64,000 nucleotides of DNA from Deroplatys truncata (GCA_030765065.1 CM060990.1:214125290-214189289), one strand, 5' to 3'; shown: positions 31,546 to 43,510, counted from the stretch's first letter. Notes: generated by a model from the sequence alone, not told the origin. Numbers and translations are program-made.

Positions 31546-32145
31546 TGATTTTTTGAATTGCCATTGTTGCTGTTGCGTCTCTTCTTTTTGGCATTCCTCG
31601 TCTTATTCTTCACTTGAAGACATTTTCCTTTTGCTTCCATCTCTCTGTTATGCCTTGGCATTTCTGCAAGCTGTTTATATGCAGCCTTTTCCTAATTCAC
31701 TGCTGTGGCAATTTGAGCTGCGGCTCCAGCTGCAGCACCTAGGGCTGCAACAATGGGTATGAGAGGTAGAAATGTACCATGCTTCTTTCTGGAGCCACCA
31801 CCTACAGCCACCTTGCCCTTCATAATTGCTGTAACTAGTCTGGGGGCCAACGTTTCTCCTAAAGTAGCTTCCGATGCCTGTACTCTTTTCCAGCCTTCTC
31901 GGTTAAGATCTTATCGGCTATATTTCTCGAAACAGAGTCGCTGTGCTCAGCGTAGGCGATGTCGTGCTGCTTATAGGCTTCGTCTAAAGGGTTAATTCCG
32001 GGGTGTTCTCTCTGTAGGCGTTTTTCCAACTCGTACCCGGACCGCAATATTTGTAGCCCGGTAAATTTGCTTCAAACGGTAGCCAATTAATGAGAGAGAT
32101 AATTAACCCAGAGCCTCTTGAGATCTTAATCCTTCTAGATCCCAT
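31500..32145 (-). pseudogene. Core protein with phospholipase A2-like domain, element 2, broken
   Basis: ATG 32145 opens a short N-terminus. A CGPG-type loop follows (LPGYKYCGPG region), then in an adjacent frame LEKRLQREHPGINPLDEAYK and QHDIAYAEHSDSV with the catalytic His-Asp pair intact. The Cys of the DAAC block in element 1 is Tyr here. A further frame change leads into the Ala-rich and basic C-terminal part, recognisable near 31780-31850. The presence of the domain in both elements shows it is an ancestral component. Confidence 0.65.
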
Positions 32146-32275
32146 GATATACTAGTCGAATTTAAGATAGTAGTCTCAAGCTAAAAACTGAAATCCATGC
32201 GCACCTGATATATGTATATATACATACATACATTAAGCAGGCTTTTTTTTATATTTAGTTATTAAGATTGAGCTC

Positions 32276-32980
32276 ATGAAGCAAGATTGTTCTCTGCCCA
32301 TACAGGTGCTAGACTTTGAAAGTGATTTTAGTTGCAATCGCCATGGAAAGCTATTTCGCTTTAATGTCAGAGCCCTTATTCTACGCAGCCCTAGCGCCGG
32401 AAAAACTAATATATTGCTGAATATGGTGCTTTATGTGAATGATTTACGTTTCGAAAACTTGTACATCTATTCAAAGTCCCTTTACGAGCCAAAGTATCAA
32501 AATCTCATCAAGCTACTCAAAACATTGAAGGGATAGAGGTGAACACTTATGGAGATGGAGAAAGCGTCTTACATCCCTCTGAAGTTAAAGAAAACTCCAC
32601 ATTTATACTTGATGACGTCATCACAGAAAAGTAGGGGAAGATCGCCTCTTTTTATAGTATGGGCAAACACCGTAATTTGGACTTTAGATATAGCAAAGTC
32701 CTATGCTAAAGTACCGAAACATCTAATCAGAGATAACACGAACATGATTATTCTCTTCAAGCAAGATAACTTAAACTTGAAACGTATATATGTAAACTAT
32801 GTAAACACTGACATGTCATATAGTGAATTTAAAGATCTGTGCAATGGTGTTTGGGAAAGTGCCTCGGAAGGAAGAATCTTTGTAGTGATAGTTCCTGAAT
32901 TCACTATGAATGAGGGTCAATATAGGAACGGTTTCGATAAATATATTAAAGTAGAAAAGAAAGAAAAGGATCATTCATAG
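32276..32980 (+). pseudogene. Packaging ATPase, element 2, broken
   Basis: ATG 32276 is followed by DCSLPIQVLDFESDF, Walker A SPSAGKTN, FENLYIYSKSLYEPKYQ, a frameshift near 32535, then ILDDVI-type Walker B traces in another frame and AKSYAKVPKHLIRDNTNMII, LKRIYVNYVNTDMSYSEF to a stop at 32980. The glycine spacing of Walker A differs from element 1 (RSPSAGKT). About 235 codons, as in element 1. Confidence 0.78.
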
Positions 32981-32986
32981 GTCGAA

Positions 32987-33990
32987 ATGTGTATTGACAG
33001 GTTCAATCACAGAAGACTGCTCGAGTTAAAAGAGCACTTCATCAATTCATCATAAACCGAGAAGAGAGACTATGCATTATTCATTACCCCAAGGAAAACA
33101 ATGACGCAAGCACTAAACGTTATGTTGATACGCTTACGACTTCTACCGAAAATCGATTGCAGGAATTCACCGAAAAAGTGGCATATTAGTGCATGGGTGA
33201 ACTTGAAACTATGATTAGGAATCACATTCAGAAATCGCTAGATGGACAATATGAGGTTCTAATGAAATACCTAGACAAACATGCACTTAAACGAGATGCT
33301 GTAAACAACATTATTCTAGATACAATAAGAATGAAGATACTATTATCACCTCAGGAGGTCTACGATGTATCGAATAGGAAATATGTAATGGACTATGTTA
33401 ATGCAAGAACTCCAGCGCTCGATTCAGATGGGAAAGCTTCCTTTCAAAAAAGAAGAATAAGAGAGATAGCAGATCCCATCGATGACAGTGATGCAGCAAG
33501 TAAAAAGTTTGTTAAACACACTATTGGTAAAAAACACAATGAAGCACAGCAAGCTCTAAACAGGAGACTAGCCTCTATTGGAAATGATATCACCGAAACA
33601 CTGGTGAAACATATGGAAACTATGGCGAGCCGACAGAGTTCCATGGATAAGCACTTGACGAAAGCTATGAATAATGTGAATACTCTTAAATCACAGGGGA
33701 TTGTTATAAATGCGATATTAGATCAAATGAAAGGCCGACACGATATTACCCTGCAGACGAAGCCTTTCAGAGAGAATTCACTAAGATACACGTTAACGTG
33801 GGGTCTCGAATACTACAGAGCACCTGTAAATGGAGAGGTTATTGCATGCTATATGACATCATCAACACCTCTTTTTGTAAAGAGCAGATACATCGTTTGC
33901 TATAAATAAATATCATAGTCGGAACCTTCCCTGCTCCTATTGCAAAAATAGTCATATTCTAAATATCGAATTGAAGATAGCATATAAACT
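32987..33990 (+). pseudogene. Fibre-like protein, element 2, broken at both ends
   Basis: The early part is frameshifted but still shows NDASTKRYVDTL. From 33193 a long frame reads METMIRNHIQKSLD-like helix, KYVMDYVNARTPALDSDGKA, EIADPIDDSDAASKKFVKH, a long coiled coil and ITLQTKPFRENSLRYTL, LEYYRAPVNGEV. It shows that the two frames in element 1 are parts of one protein. The C-terminal end after 33909 is damaged. Confidence 0.6.
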
Positions 33991-34053
33991 GACGCCAGAA
34001 GAATAGAAGAGCTATATATTGAGGCAAATAACAAAATTCAAGATCATCTCAAG

Positions 34054-34839
34054 ATGGACGAGAGCATAAGACTTAAAGAATCTGTAGCCAGGCATACAAA
34101 GGCTATAAGGGAAAAGTTACGTGCACTAGCAGGACAAACGTTTGAGACCCAGAGAGTAATGAGTGAAGCTCTTCAGCCAGTAGCAGAACCGCTACATGAT
34201 ATTCTGTAAATTCAGAAAAACAATAGTTGAAGTATCAAGTAAAGAGGAAATTCAAAAAAGATTGATCCACTCAAAGAGGAGAAAGATGAGGATATCTCAA
34301 GATTCTAGCAGAAAGTTCGAAGGAATGATAAGAATGAAATAGACAATGAATACGGTGTGAGATACGAAGATAGAAGCTATATGTTGGGGAACAAGATCAT
34401 TGACTTCATCAACAATAAAGTACGAGTAGGTGATGATGAAACGTACGAGGTAACACCCGGTTTGAGTGAACTCATCTTCAAGAGGATACCTGTAATGCAT
34501 GTCTATACAGAAGGGGATCTCGATACATACAGCAAACTACTGAAAGCAATCCATGTTCATTGTAGAAACCACAGCAGACTCGGGAAACTGAGATCAACCA
34601 ACTCCTACAAGTATAAAAGCATTATACGGCCTTTGGTGACGAAACACAAGGGTTTAGGCTTGCAATGGAAAGAGCATCGACCTGATACGAGGCAAGACTA
34701 CATCTATTGCAACGACCCTAATGACCTGGTGAATCGCCTGAGACTTCTCATTGACTCCAGAGACGCCGGAAATAATTACCATACACAAGAATTTGAAGAA
34801 ATTATTCAAGAACTGAAATCAGCTAGGGTTATAACATGA
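34054..34839 (+). pseudogene. DUF8207-like Polinton protein, element 2
   Basis: ATG 34054 gives a basic helical N-terminus (MDESIRLKESVARHTKAIRE). A stop near 34209 follows, then from 34297 an intact C-terminal domain: GVRYEDRSYMLGNKIIDFIN, VTPGLSELIFKRIP, YTEGDLDTYSKLLKAI, YKYKSIIRPL, RLRLLIDSRDAGNNYHTQEF. The YE-x-GN and TPGL motifs match a domain I know from arthropod Polinton-associated proteins. Its job is unknown. Confidence 0.6.
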
Positions 34840-35670
34840 CGGTGAAGCAAGAGAAGTGCATGCTCCCGCCCGAATAAACTTCTTGCGTCGAAAAATCTTT
34901 AGCAAAGGTCTGCAGGATCTGGTGCAAATCGATTTGGTTGAGATGCTTCCCTATGCATATCTCAACAAGAATTGCAAATATATCCTGATTTCAGTCAACT
35001 TCTACTCGAAAGCGGCCTATGAAGGCCATTAAAGGATAAGTCTGGACTACAGGTTGCAAAGTTAATGGAAGATATGCTAAAAGATATGGAAACGCCACCC
35101 AAGAATATACAGAGTTATAATGGGAGAGAATTTTATAACAAGCACTTTAAAATCTAATCGCAAAGTATAATGTCAATCACTACAGTACCTATACCAAGTG
35201 AAGGCTGCAGCTGTTGAGCGCCTAATCAGAACTTTAAAGAATATGATGTATCGGGAGTTTCTAGCTCAAGGATCATACAAGTGGCTAGATCTTCTACCTA
35301 GGATCGTTACAGAGTACAATGGTACTTATCACTCAACCAGCAAAATGAAGCCCAGCGAAGTGAGGAACAATGACTTTCTGACTGTTTACAAGTATAACCA
35401 GCCCAAAAGAGAGAAGAGGAGTGCAAGGAGGTTTAGTGTCGGGATTATGTGAGGTATCTAAGAATAAAGGACTTTGATCCCAACTGGAGTGTTGAAATCT
35501 TCCAAGTGGCTCATGTAAAACGAACCAATCCTATCACCTACATCATAAAGGATAAGGATGGCGAGGAGATAAAAGGAGCATGCTATGGACATGAACTGCA
35601 TTCTACGCTATTTCCTAACACTTATTTAGTGAGAAGATTTTGTGTAGATAAGCAGAGAGGATTCTTGTGA
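34838..35670 (+). pseudogene. DDE integrase, element 2, broken
   Basis: Frames together show INFLRRKIFSKGLQDLVQID (first Asp), NIQSYNGREFYN where the second catalytic Asp is replaced by Tyr (SDNG in element 1), KAAAVERLIRTLKNMMYREF with the Glu, WLDLLPRIVTEYNGTYHST and the C-terminal NPITYIIKDKDGEEIKGACY to a stop at 35670. At least three frame changes. A likely poly(A) signal AATAAA lies at 35734. Confidence 0.8.
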
Positions 35671-36221
35671 AATGGAATGCATTCCTAATAGTCAATTGAT
35701 TGATGAAAAGCATTTATTGTAGCTAATACCGAAATAAAGATTCTTAAATACAGTACCATGTGTTTTATTCAGAGTAATTTGATTCTTTTATCCTTGAAAC
35801 ATTGTCTGTGTGTCAGAACAGCAGACGGAATCGCCTTTTTAAACTGTACAGATGAGGGAGACAGCCAGAGCAGTCGTATACACACAGGCCTTTAAGTACT
35901 GAGGGCGCTTGTTAACCTTTAAAGTTAGGAATTATTGCATTTTTTTCATTGCTTGTCATTCTACTCTACGTGATTTCTCACTGCAATAAAACAGCATGCT
36001 TTAGTTAGCGCACACCGTATACTGCTGCCTTTCGAGTCATTAGACGTTCCACCCTAGCGTGTTATTCAGCCTTAAATTTTAAAACATTTTCATTCATTAG
36101 GCCGTTCGCAACAAACTATAACCTTTATTTATGTACGTTAACGCGCAAATATGAGTAGCGTGATTAGTATTAGCGTTGGATACTTTGAAGCACTGGTTCG
36201 AGCGGGCGGTGAATTCTCACG
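35671..36221. other. Right arm of element 2 between integrase and TIR, no gene
   Basis: This 550-bp stretch is where element 1 would have its 3.5-kb polymerase gene. No polymerase motif or other coding signal is visible on either strand. Confidence 0.6.
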
Positions 36222-36809
36222 GCGGTGAATCATGTCTCATAACTGTTTGGGAATGCTGACATTGTTTTGATTACCTCCCCCACCCGAGGCCAGTACTTGG
36301 TTGAGGAGGAACGCGACGTTTAAGTGTTGTTCCTCTAAAGCAATCACGCGACAAGAAAGTGAAGATAGGAATTCTAGCCGTTCCGCCAGTGACCTTGAAT
36401 TTCATCCTGAACATAGGTGTCGTTTAGGTCCCCTTTGCTCTAAAAGCCATCACGTGGACGGTAATGACACTTAAACTGACAACTCCGCCAGTGACCATGA
36501 ATTTGATCTAGAACATAAGCGTCATTTAGGTCGTCCTTGCACCAAACATGAACACGTGTTTGGAGATGACAATTCATTATACATTAAATCCAAACAAAGT
36601 GATACTTAAACTACTAACTCCACAGCGACCTTGAACTTAATCCAGAACTTAGGCGTCATTTAGGTCGTCTTTACTCTAAAGGTGGAAATTACCAATTTAA
36701 TATACATTAAACCCAATTAAACCAATTAAATAACCATTCACCCAATTGATTACAATTACCAGATAACTATGTGACCTTGAATTTGATGCTGAACATAAAA
36801 TATACTACT
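36222..36809 (-). repeat. Right TIR of element 2
   Basis: Reverse complement of 25818-26410 with about 10-15 percent visible differences. It contains the same three subrepeats (CAGTGACCTTGAATTTCATC, GTCATTTAGGTCGTCCTTGC) and ends in ATATACTACT at 36809. Confidence 0.85.
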
Positions 36810-37055
36810 AGTTATGTATGTATGTAAGTTATCTCGTACTCCCGCCGCTGAGAATGCTGAATGTTGGCATGGACTCTACTGACTTTGTGTGAGCGGAGCG
36901 CAGCAGAAGCAGGCAAGCCATGCACAGTGCAATACTGATCTTGTAGTCGAATCTGCATTTGTGTATGGAGGAGTTTTAAAACATTTAGCTTAAAATAATT
37001 AATCTAACCCAAGTAGCTCAGACTATAATATTATTCTCCTTATCTCTCACTGCAG

Positions 37056-37234
37056 CTGGATCTCAGCTACAATGCACTTACTACGCTAGACAAAGATGTG
37101 GTAAAGTGGAGGACATTGGAAGAAGCTGATTTACAAGGAAATCCTTGGGATTGCAGCTGTACCCTTCAGTGGATGTTAGACACCTATTTGCCCCATACTT
37201 TTGAGACCCAGCCAGAACTTCTGTATGAACTCAG
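37056..37234 (+). CDS. Host exon encoding a leucine-rich-repeat C-terminal cap (LRRCT)
   Basis: The acceptor TCACTGCAG|CTGGAT at 37055 and donor CTCAG|GTTTGT at 37234 bracket 179 nt that is fully open in one frame. It reads LDLSYNALTTLDKDVV, then LEEADLQGNPWDCSCTLQWM. The last LRR consensus (LxLxxN) followed by GNPWxCxCxLxWM is diagnostic of the cysteine-flanked C-terminal cap of secreted or transmembrane LRR proteins. The exon ends in phase 2, before the second cysteine pair, so more exons follow. It is the best host gene evidence in the window. Neighbouring exons were not found; element 2 and Tc1 may lie in its introns. Confidence 0.75.
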
Positions 37235-38194
37235 GTTTGTAATCATTTCTAATAAGTGATGTGCACTCTGGCTTAGAGTTACATGAAATCTGTTTAGCCA
37301 GAAAGTAATCGAGAGTAACTTTAAATAAGAGCAATAGCGGATTTGTAACTATGCCGCCCTTAAACACCCAATAATTTTTCATCTTCGTTTTCGTTAAATA
37401 TGTGGATTTGTATTTCGCACCTTTATTATCGTAGATTGACTACGGTAGCCAAAAAGCATGTTTGTTGGCTCCCTTATGCCAGAGCTTTCGATCCATCTCA
37501 AAGTGAACTAAGTATTGTATGTTCAAAGACTTTTGAGCCAGTGGAATGGGGAGATAAGGAATTCGCGCAGGCGGCACGTGGCTAGAAAACTTACTGCTTT
37601 ACGAAGCCGAACTGGCCGCGTCCCAGCGGTTTTTACCTTTCCCTCTCCACTAGTTCAAAGGACTCCAAACAGACAATAAGTTCAATTCGAGAATAAAACA
37701 CAAACAAGGGCGTTTTTATCAATGTTTGCAATACTATTTTGTAACTTTACTCACAATATCTTTATCAAAATATAATGGTGATTTTATGAATTGAACAGAA
37801 TTAAGTTGACAATATTGTCTGCACTCCTTTCTCCCATTTAATCAAATGAAAGATTAATAGAGGAGTTGTAGTTTAGCTCATACTCATTAATAACGGTGGA
37901 AACACGTCAGAATTTCAGCATTTCATTCTCCCACCACTTCCTGACTGGGGATTTACCAGGTTTTTCTCAGTTCTCATAGCTGGAAAATGCCAGGAAAGTA
38001 CCCTAAAGCTAGGCTTGAAATTTTTCCTTCCCAAACTTCCTATCTCAATTATCATTTCATTTCGGATATCACTAATGTCAACCGCCTGTGATACCATATG
38101 TTGCAAGAAGGAGTGTAAACATTACTAAAATAAAGCACTATATTCAGCCTACTGGTTATACTTTTGCGGCGGCTTCAGTGGCTGGCAGTACGTA
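37235..38194. other. Putative intron right of the LRRCT exon
   Basis: No further exon could be supported. A short frame at 37400-37585 (+) has no motif. Confidence 0.4.
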
Positions 38195-39439
38195 CACTAC
38201 GCGATCAAAAGTATCCGGAAACCTGATGAAAATGACGTACAAGTTCGTGGTGCCCTTCATCGGTAATGCTGGAAGTCAATATGGTGTTGGCCCACTCTTA
38301 GCCTTGATGACAGCATTCGCTCTCGCAGGCATACATTCAATCAGGTACTGGAAGGTTTCTTGGGGAATGGCAGACCATTCTTCATGGAGTGCAGAACTGA
38401 GGAGAGGTATCGATGTAGGTCGGTGAAGCGTGGCACTAAGTCGGCGTTCCAAAGCATCCCAAAGGTGTTCTATAGGATTCAAGCCAGGACTCTGTGCAGG
38501 CCAGTCCATTAAAGGGATGTTATTGTCGTGTAACCACTCCGCCACATCCCGTGCAGTATGAACAGGTGCTCGATCGTGTTGAAAGATGCAATCGCCATCC
38601 CAGAATTGCTCTTCAACAGTGGGAAGCAAGAAGGTGCGTAAAATATTAATGTAGGTCTGCGCTGTGATCGTGCCACGCAAAACATAAAGGAGTGCAAGCC
38701 CGCTCCAGGAAGAACACGACCACACCATAACACCACCACCTCCGAATTTCACTATTGGCACTACACACGCTGGCAGATGACGTTCACCGGGCATTCGCCA
38801 CACCCACACCCTGCCATCGGATCGCCACATTGTGTACCGTGATTCGTCACTCCACACAACGTTCTTCCACTGTTCAATCGTGTAATGTTGACACTCCTTA
38901 CACCAAGCGAGGCGACGTTTGGCAGTTTCCTGCGTGATGTGTGGCTTATGAACAGCCGCTCGACCATGGAATCCAAGGTTTCTCACCTCACGCCTAACTG
39001 TCATAGTACTTGGAGTGGATCCTGATGCAGTTTGGAATTCTTGTGTGATGGTCTGGACAGATGTCTGCCTATTACTCTTTACGACCCTCTTCAAATGCCG
39101 GCGGTCTCTGTCATTCAACAGACGAGGTCGGCTTGTACGCTTTTGTGCTGTAAATGTCCCTTCACGTTTCCACTTCACTATCACATCAGAAACAGTGGAC
39201 CTAGGGATGTTTAGGAGTGTGAAAATCTCGCGTAGGACGTCTGACTCAAGTGACACTCAATCATCTGACCACGTTCGAAGTCCGTGAGTTTCACAGAGCG
39301 TCCAATTCTGCTGTTTCACGATGTCTAATCACTACTGAGGTCGCATATAGTGAGTACTAGGCAGTAGGTGGCAGCACAATGCACCTAAGATAAAAAACGT
39401 ATGTTTGTGGGGTGTCGGGATACTTTTGATCACACAGTA
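38195..39439 (-). mobile_element. Tc1-type DNA transposon with inverted ends and TA duplication
   Basis: The ends CACTACGCGATCAAAAGTA and, in reverse, TACTGTGTGATCAAAAGTA are inverted repeats sharing GATCAAAAGTATCC. Each is flanked by TA (38193-38194 and 39440-39441), the Tc1/mariner target. It encloses one transposase gene. Total about 1.25 kb. Confidence 0.9.
38276..39325 (-). pseudogene. Tc1 transposase (DD34E), one frameshift at the N-terminus
   Basis: The main frame (39256 to 38276) shows the second helix-turn-helix and AT-hook-like region (RPRLLNDRDRRHLKRVV). The catalytic triad is present: Asp in VVWSDESRYTMW, Asp in DCIFQHDRAPVHTA, and Glu in WPAQSPGLNPIEHLWD (DD34E). It ends AKSGPTPY. 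The N-terminal GRSVKLTDFERGQMIECHLS (about 39325-39255) is in another frame; one indel near 39235-39250 separates them. The transposase would bind the TIRs and move the element by cut and paste. The copy looks young: the frame is otherwise intact. Confidence 0.88.
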
Positions 39440-39441
39440 TA

Positions 39442-41413
39442 CTTCTACTGATGCGTCACCATAGCGCAATATAGGCTGGTTCAAACCTGGACATTAGCGC
39501 AACGCGATACTAAAGATAGCTACTGTGTCTTGGTGTCAGAAGGTATTTGGAAAGAATTTTTGATAATTTTCCACAATTAATTCTGTGTGCTCCTACTTGA
39601 TTGATTGTATACAAAATGAAACTTAAATAAGCTGATTCCACCTTCCCTTCTGCTGACCAAACACGTCCGTGGTTTTGGAAACAAATTGCTTTTATTAAAG
39701 TGTTGCTATGAATACGACATTTAGTGAGTTAAAATGATCTCCAGAATAGATAACAATCAAAATAAAGTTGATTATAAGCCACCTTAAATTAATTAAAATT
39801 CTATTTAAAAGTTGTTCGCTTTAGGAAGTTGTTCGCCATACCTCTGAGGGAAAAGTATTAAATTTACAAATAATCCCAAGCAACAACTGTTTCTATTAGG
39901 TACAGATTAACTTATATATCCTATTATATAGAAAATTGTTTCATATTTTTTTATGGAATTTGCATAGAAGCATACAAGGGCAACAAAACTTATGTTTTGG
40001 GAAACGACTAATAAGGGTATGAGCATAACGTTCTACACCATGTTTCGCACTACAGAAGAGGCGATGAGCTACGATCACACAAACACACCAGTAAATTGGC
40101 TTCCTATATTTACACTTAGTATATAGACGAATACAAAACAAAGATAATATTTAAAACTAAAAGGGGGCTAAATTCCACTCTGTTTTCCTCAAGGGAGTAT
40201 CTATTTAAAATTTTAGACCCGAAATAACATTTATTTTTGCCGTGGTGGGTAGCATAGCCTTCCCTTCATTACGGTTTATTGTTCCTGCTGGGCTTACTTG
40301 GTGATATGTTTATAAAACCATAAACACAAATTAGAATACGGAATACGTTCAACAACGTACCACACGTCCTGCATTAAATCGTAAACTTGTCTTATCCTCA
40401 CAATAGGAAGTAACGCGTAAGTAAGGCTTTATTCACACATTGTTCCTGTTAGAAACATTACATGTTATTTTCCTTATATGCGGTACATTGTTTTAAGAGA
40501 CATATACGGAAACCATTAATGTTAAAAATGTGAAATTATTGCGGATTACTTGTATCACTTTACCTTATATTCAGTATGGAGCATGTCATTCCAGCCACTA
40601 TCGACGCTTTTGAACTATGTTCTTTTTGTGCCACAATATTTCAGTGTGTCTATTGACCCAAGGTATGTTCTACCAAGTGTTTAAAATGTTGCACAGAACA
40701 TTAGTAGGAATATGGGGTTTCTACCACACTTAATATGGAAAATCATGGATGCCCACCTGTCAACATCTCAGTGACAAAAATACACTTGTAAGTCACCTGG
40801 CAAACAATCATTAAACAGCAGGTAGTCCCCCTCCCCTCCCATTGGGTGACTTTCCTTTGACAACAGTCCTGTCAATACCTAATTAACCAACGAGCGTGGT
40901 TATAAGGGCAGCCTTGTAAAACAGCACACAGCTAATCACTTGTCAACAGATTATTAATCGCCCACAGTAAGTCTCCCCTTTGTAAAACCGCCACCATATC
41001 TTCCTTATGTATTCGCTCCTCAGTGACAGTAGGAACCTAATTATCTATTAGCACATTATTGATTAAGGGCGCGTGATAACCTTTGTAAAAGCCACCTTGC
41101 CTTTCTTTCTTACCAGCGTGTAGGTTCTCGTTGTAAAACTCTGCAAATAGCAAAATTCACACTTACTCAGGAGGTCTATTTGAAATAAAGCCGCTGCCAC
41201 TAAAATGGATGCCGTACCCCTTCACAAACAAAGAAGCCAGCCAGCATCCTATTTAAATTCCTTAGGTTAACAAAATATTTAACGTGGATATAATTCCGAC
41301 ATTCTTCTCATTTAGAATTAAGCTTTAAAAGGCAATCCATTGGCATAATCGGATTTCATCTATCTTTAAGAAGAAGGTGAAAAAGAATAGGGTAATGTGT
41401 AATTACCACGTTT

Positions 41414-41457
<44 letters not shown>

Positions 41458-42490
41458 CCTTTGAGTCATTCAAAGCCTACCGAAGACATCGCACCTTTGA
41501 CTTTCCTAAAAATTTACAGAAGACATAATTAGCATTTCCATATGTAGCCGCCCTCCCGATTATAGTATATATGATATATTAATTGATGCATAAAATAGCT
41601 GGCGTCAGCTGACTTGGATATAGAAAATACTAAAATGGGACTAATGGCAGCATCCGACTTAATTTCGGGAAATGTTCAAAGGTATGCAACAGAGCCATTA
41701 AATTTCACCTAACTTTAAAAATATATCTTATGTTAAGCCAACCGAGAACTTAGGAAAAGACACATGAGTGACTTTAATATCGTTGCTTGGATTGTTAACT
41801 AAGAAACTTACCACCATGTATGAATTGTTTGTAAAACACCCCTTTCAGGATCATCCATTAGCTCAATCAGTCAGCATGCGTTCAGTCAGCATCAATCAAA
41901 TAAGATTTTGAATTAATTCAATTGTATGAAAATAAAGTTTCTTAGAGTACGTGACATTAGGGGGTAAATGAGGAAATTCTAATTGTGATCATCTATTAAA
42001 AATAGCTCATATCACCTGTAAAACTGTCACGTTGTCTGAGGATTTGAAAATATAATAACTAATGTTGTTAGATTGATTTCAGATACATTTCTTGGTGGAA
42101 TTTTCGCGAGAGAATCTGTAAGGCAGAGACCGTTGATCCAACCTTCCGGTGCGTCTCCCGCCTGACCTCGCCAACTGTAAGAACGAACTACTAGCAGGAA
42201 TCCCTTTCCTTCAAACCTTGATTGACGACGATGGGGGGATAAAACAGCTTGTCTCGGACTACAAACCAAGGGGAAATGTGCTCACAAATGCGCGTGTTTA
42301 GATGAAAGACGCAAGGTTCCTTTCCTCATATGTACGAGTTATTTAAAGTCCCGTAGACGAAGCTGAATTAAATGCATGGAAATATCCTCCTAAACATGTA
42401 ATATATGAGTTCTGCGTGTTGATCAAGGTGTGTGCCTGTAATGTTTGAACATTTGATAAACACAACTACACACCATAGACCCACATTTTA
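39442..42490. other. Noncoding stretch with degenerate repeats
   Basis: No supported gene in about 3 kb. Around 40865-41105 there are three loosely similar pieces ending CTTTGTAAAA(C/G)CCACC-like, perhaps a decayed minisatellite. A TA microsatellite lies at 41415-41452. Confidence 0.4.
41415..41452. repeat. (TA)n microsatellite
   Basis: Nearly perfect TA dinucleotide run interrupted by single C bases. Confidence 0.9.
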
Positions 42491-42494
42491 TTGA

Positions 42495-43510
42495 AAGGGA
42501 TGCTTTGTCGGTATATGATGTGTCTTCAGTGTACCCTTTGCCGCATTACATGCTCAGTACTTCAACGACCGTCAAACTCCGTCGAGCATGGCAGAATTCA
42601 GTTCTGTGTGGTCAAAAGCATCACTGATTCGGGCAAACAGCTGATCTATGGTGGCAACTTCAGTTTTATACACAATAATTTTAACATGCACCCAAAAGAA
42701 AAAATTAAGTTATGTGAACGCGCTAGTCGTGCAAAAGATTCTGCTCGCCCAGACGAATGTTTCCCAAATTAGACGCTTATTTATGCTCGCGAATCAAAAC
42801 TGAAGTGTGCTGGGATTGCATCATGCTGGAACCAGAGCTGTCCAGTAGACCCAGAATTGCGGTCTGTAGGAATTGTAGGTCGGCTGCTACAGTTCACCTT
42901 TCTGGAAAAATTACAAGTATCAGCAGATGCACCCAGATATTCGCGGAGATTCTTCGTTGGTGTCGTCAAACAGCAATAAAATGAGAATTTTCAGGGTTCC
43001 AAATGTGACTATTCCTGTATTAAAATAACCGTAACGCGTAAAGTATCCCTTATCTGTGAATAACACATGTACGGGAAGGCAGCCTTATTAGCACCACAGC
43101 AACTAAACCACCGCCAAATTGCCTAGAGTTGCATAATCTCCTGATCAAAGTGCCTTAAAAGCTGGTTCACATGTAGGTTGAACTCCTGCAGTACCCTCCA
43201 AAGATAGCTGACTTACACCTACAGCACTGAGTGAATGAACGCATGCTGGTTGAAGGTGCTTGAGTAAATCTCTGGTATCCTGAAAAAGGAATCTTCAAAC
43301 ACGGGCGTCCTCACATCACGCTTTCCTCCGACAACTTGCTGAGGGAGAATATTTTCGGTTTCTCGAAGAAGTTTCTGAATTGCAGCAAATGTGCTGCGGT
43401 GAGGATGTCTCCTGTTAAGATACCGTTCCTCGTAGATGCGTCGAGCCTCTCTTCCACATCCACTAGCCTCAACGTGTCACATTATCATGACAGCCAGTTC
43501 AAACAACTCG
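42495..43510 (-). pseudogene. Decayed Tc1/mariner-superfamily transposase with DUF4817-like N-terminus
   Basis: On the minus strand: an N-terminal HTH of the DUF4817 type (GCGREARRIYEERYLNRRHP, STFAAIQKLLRETENILPQQ) at about 43480-43270; a VLQEFNLH trace; WFQHDAIPAHFS at about 42830-42790, which corresponds to the second catalytic Asp region of this DDE family; and a C-terminal stretch FFFWVHVKIIVYKTEVATID, QLFARISDAFD to about 42570. Order and spacing fit one gene of about 340 codons riddled with stops and frameshifts. Such elements are common in insect genomes. Confidence 0.68.

Larger units (their letters stand above)
25818..36809 (+). mobile_element. Element 2: Polinton-like element lacking a polymerase
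   Basis: About 590-bp inverted repeats (25818-26410 and about 36222-36809) start AGTAGTAGGATATTC and AGTAGTATATTTTATG. They enclose capsid, penton, protease, core, ATPase, fibre-like, DUF8207-like and integrase genes in the same order and orientation as element 1. No polymerase motif is seen in either arm, so it would depend on a helper or has lost the gene. The flanks share TATGTA next to the ends if three extra bases (AGT) are allowed on the right, but the site is a TATG microsatellite, so the duplication is uncertain. All genes carry breaks. Confidence 0.85.
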
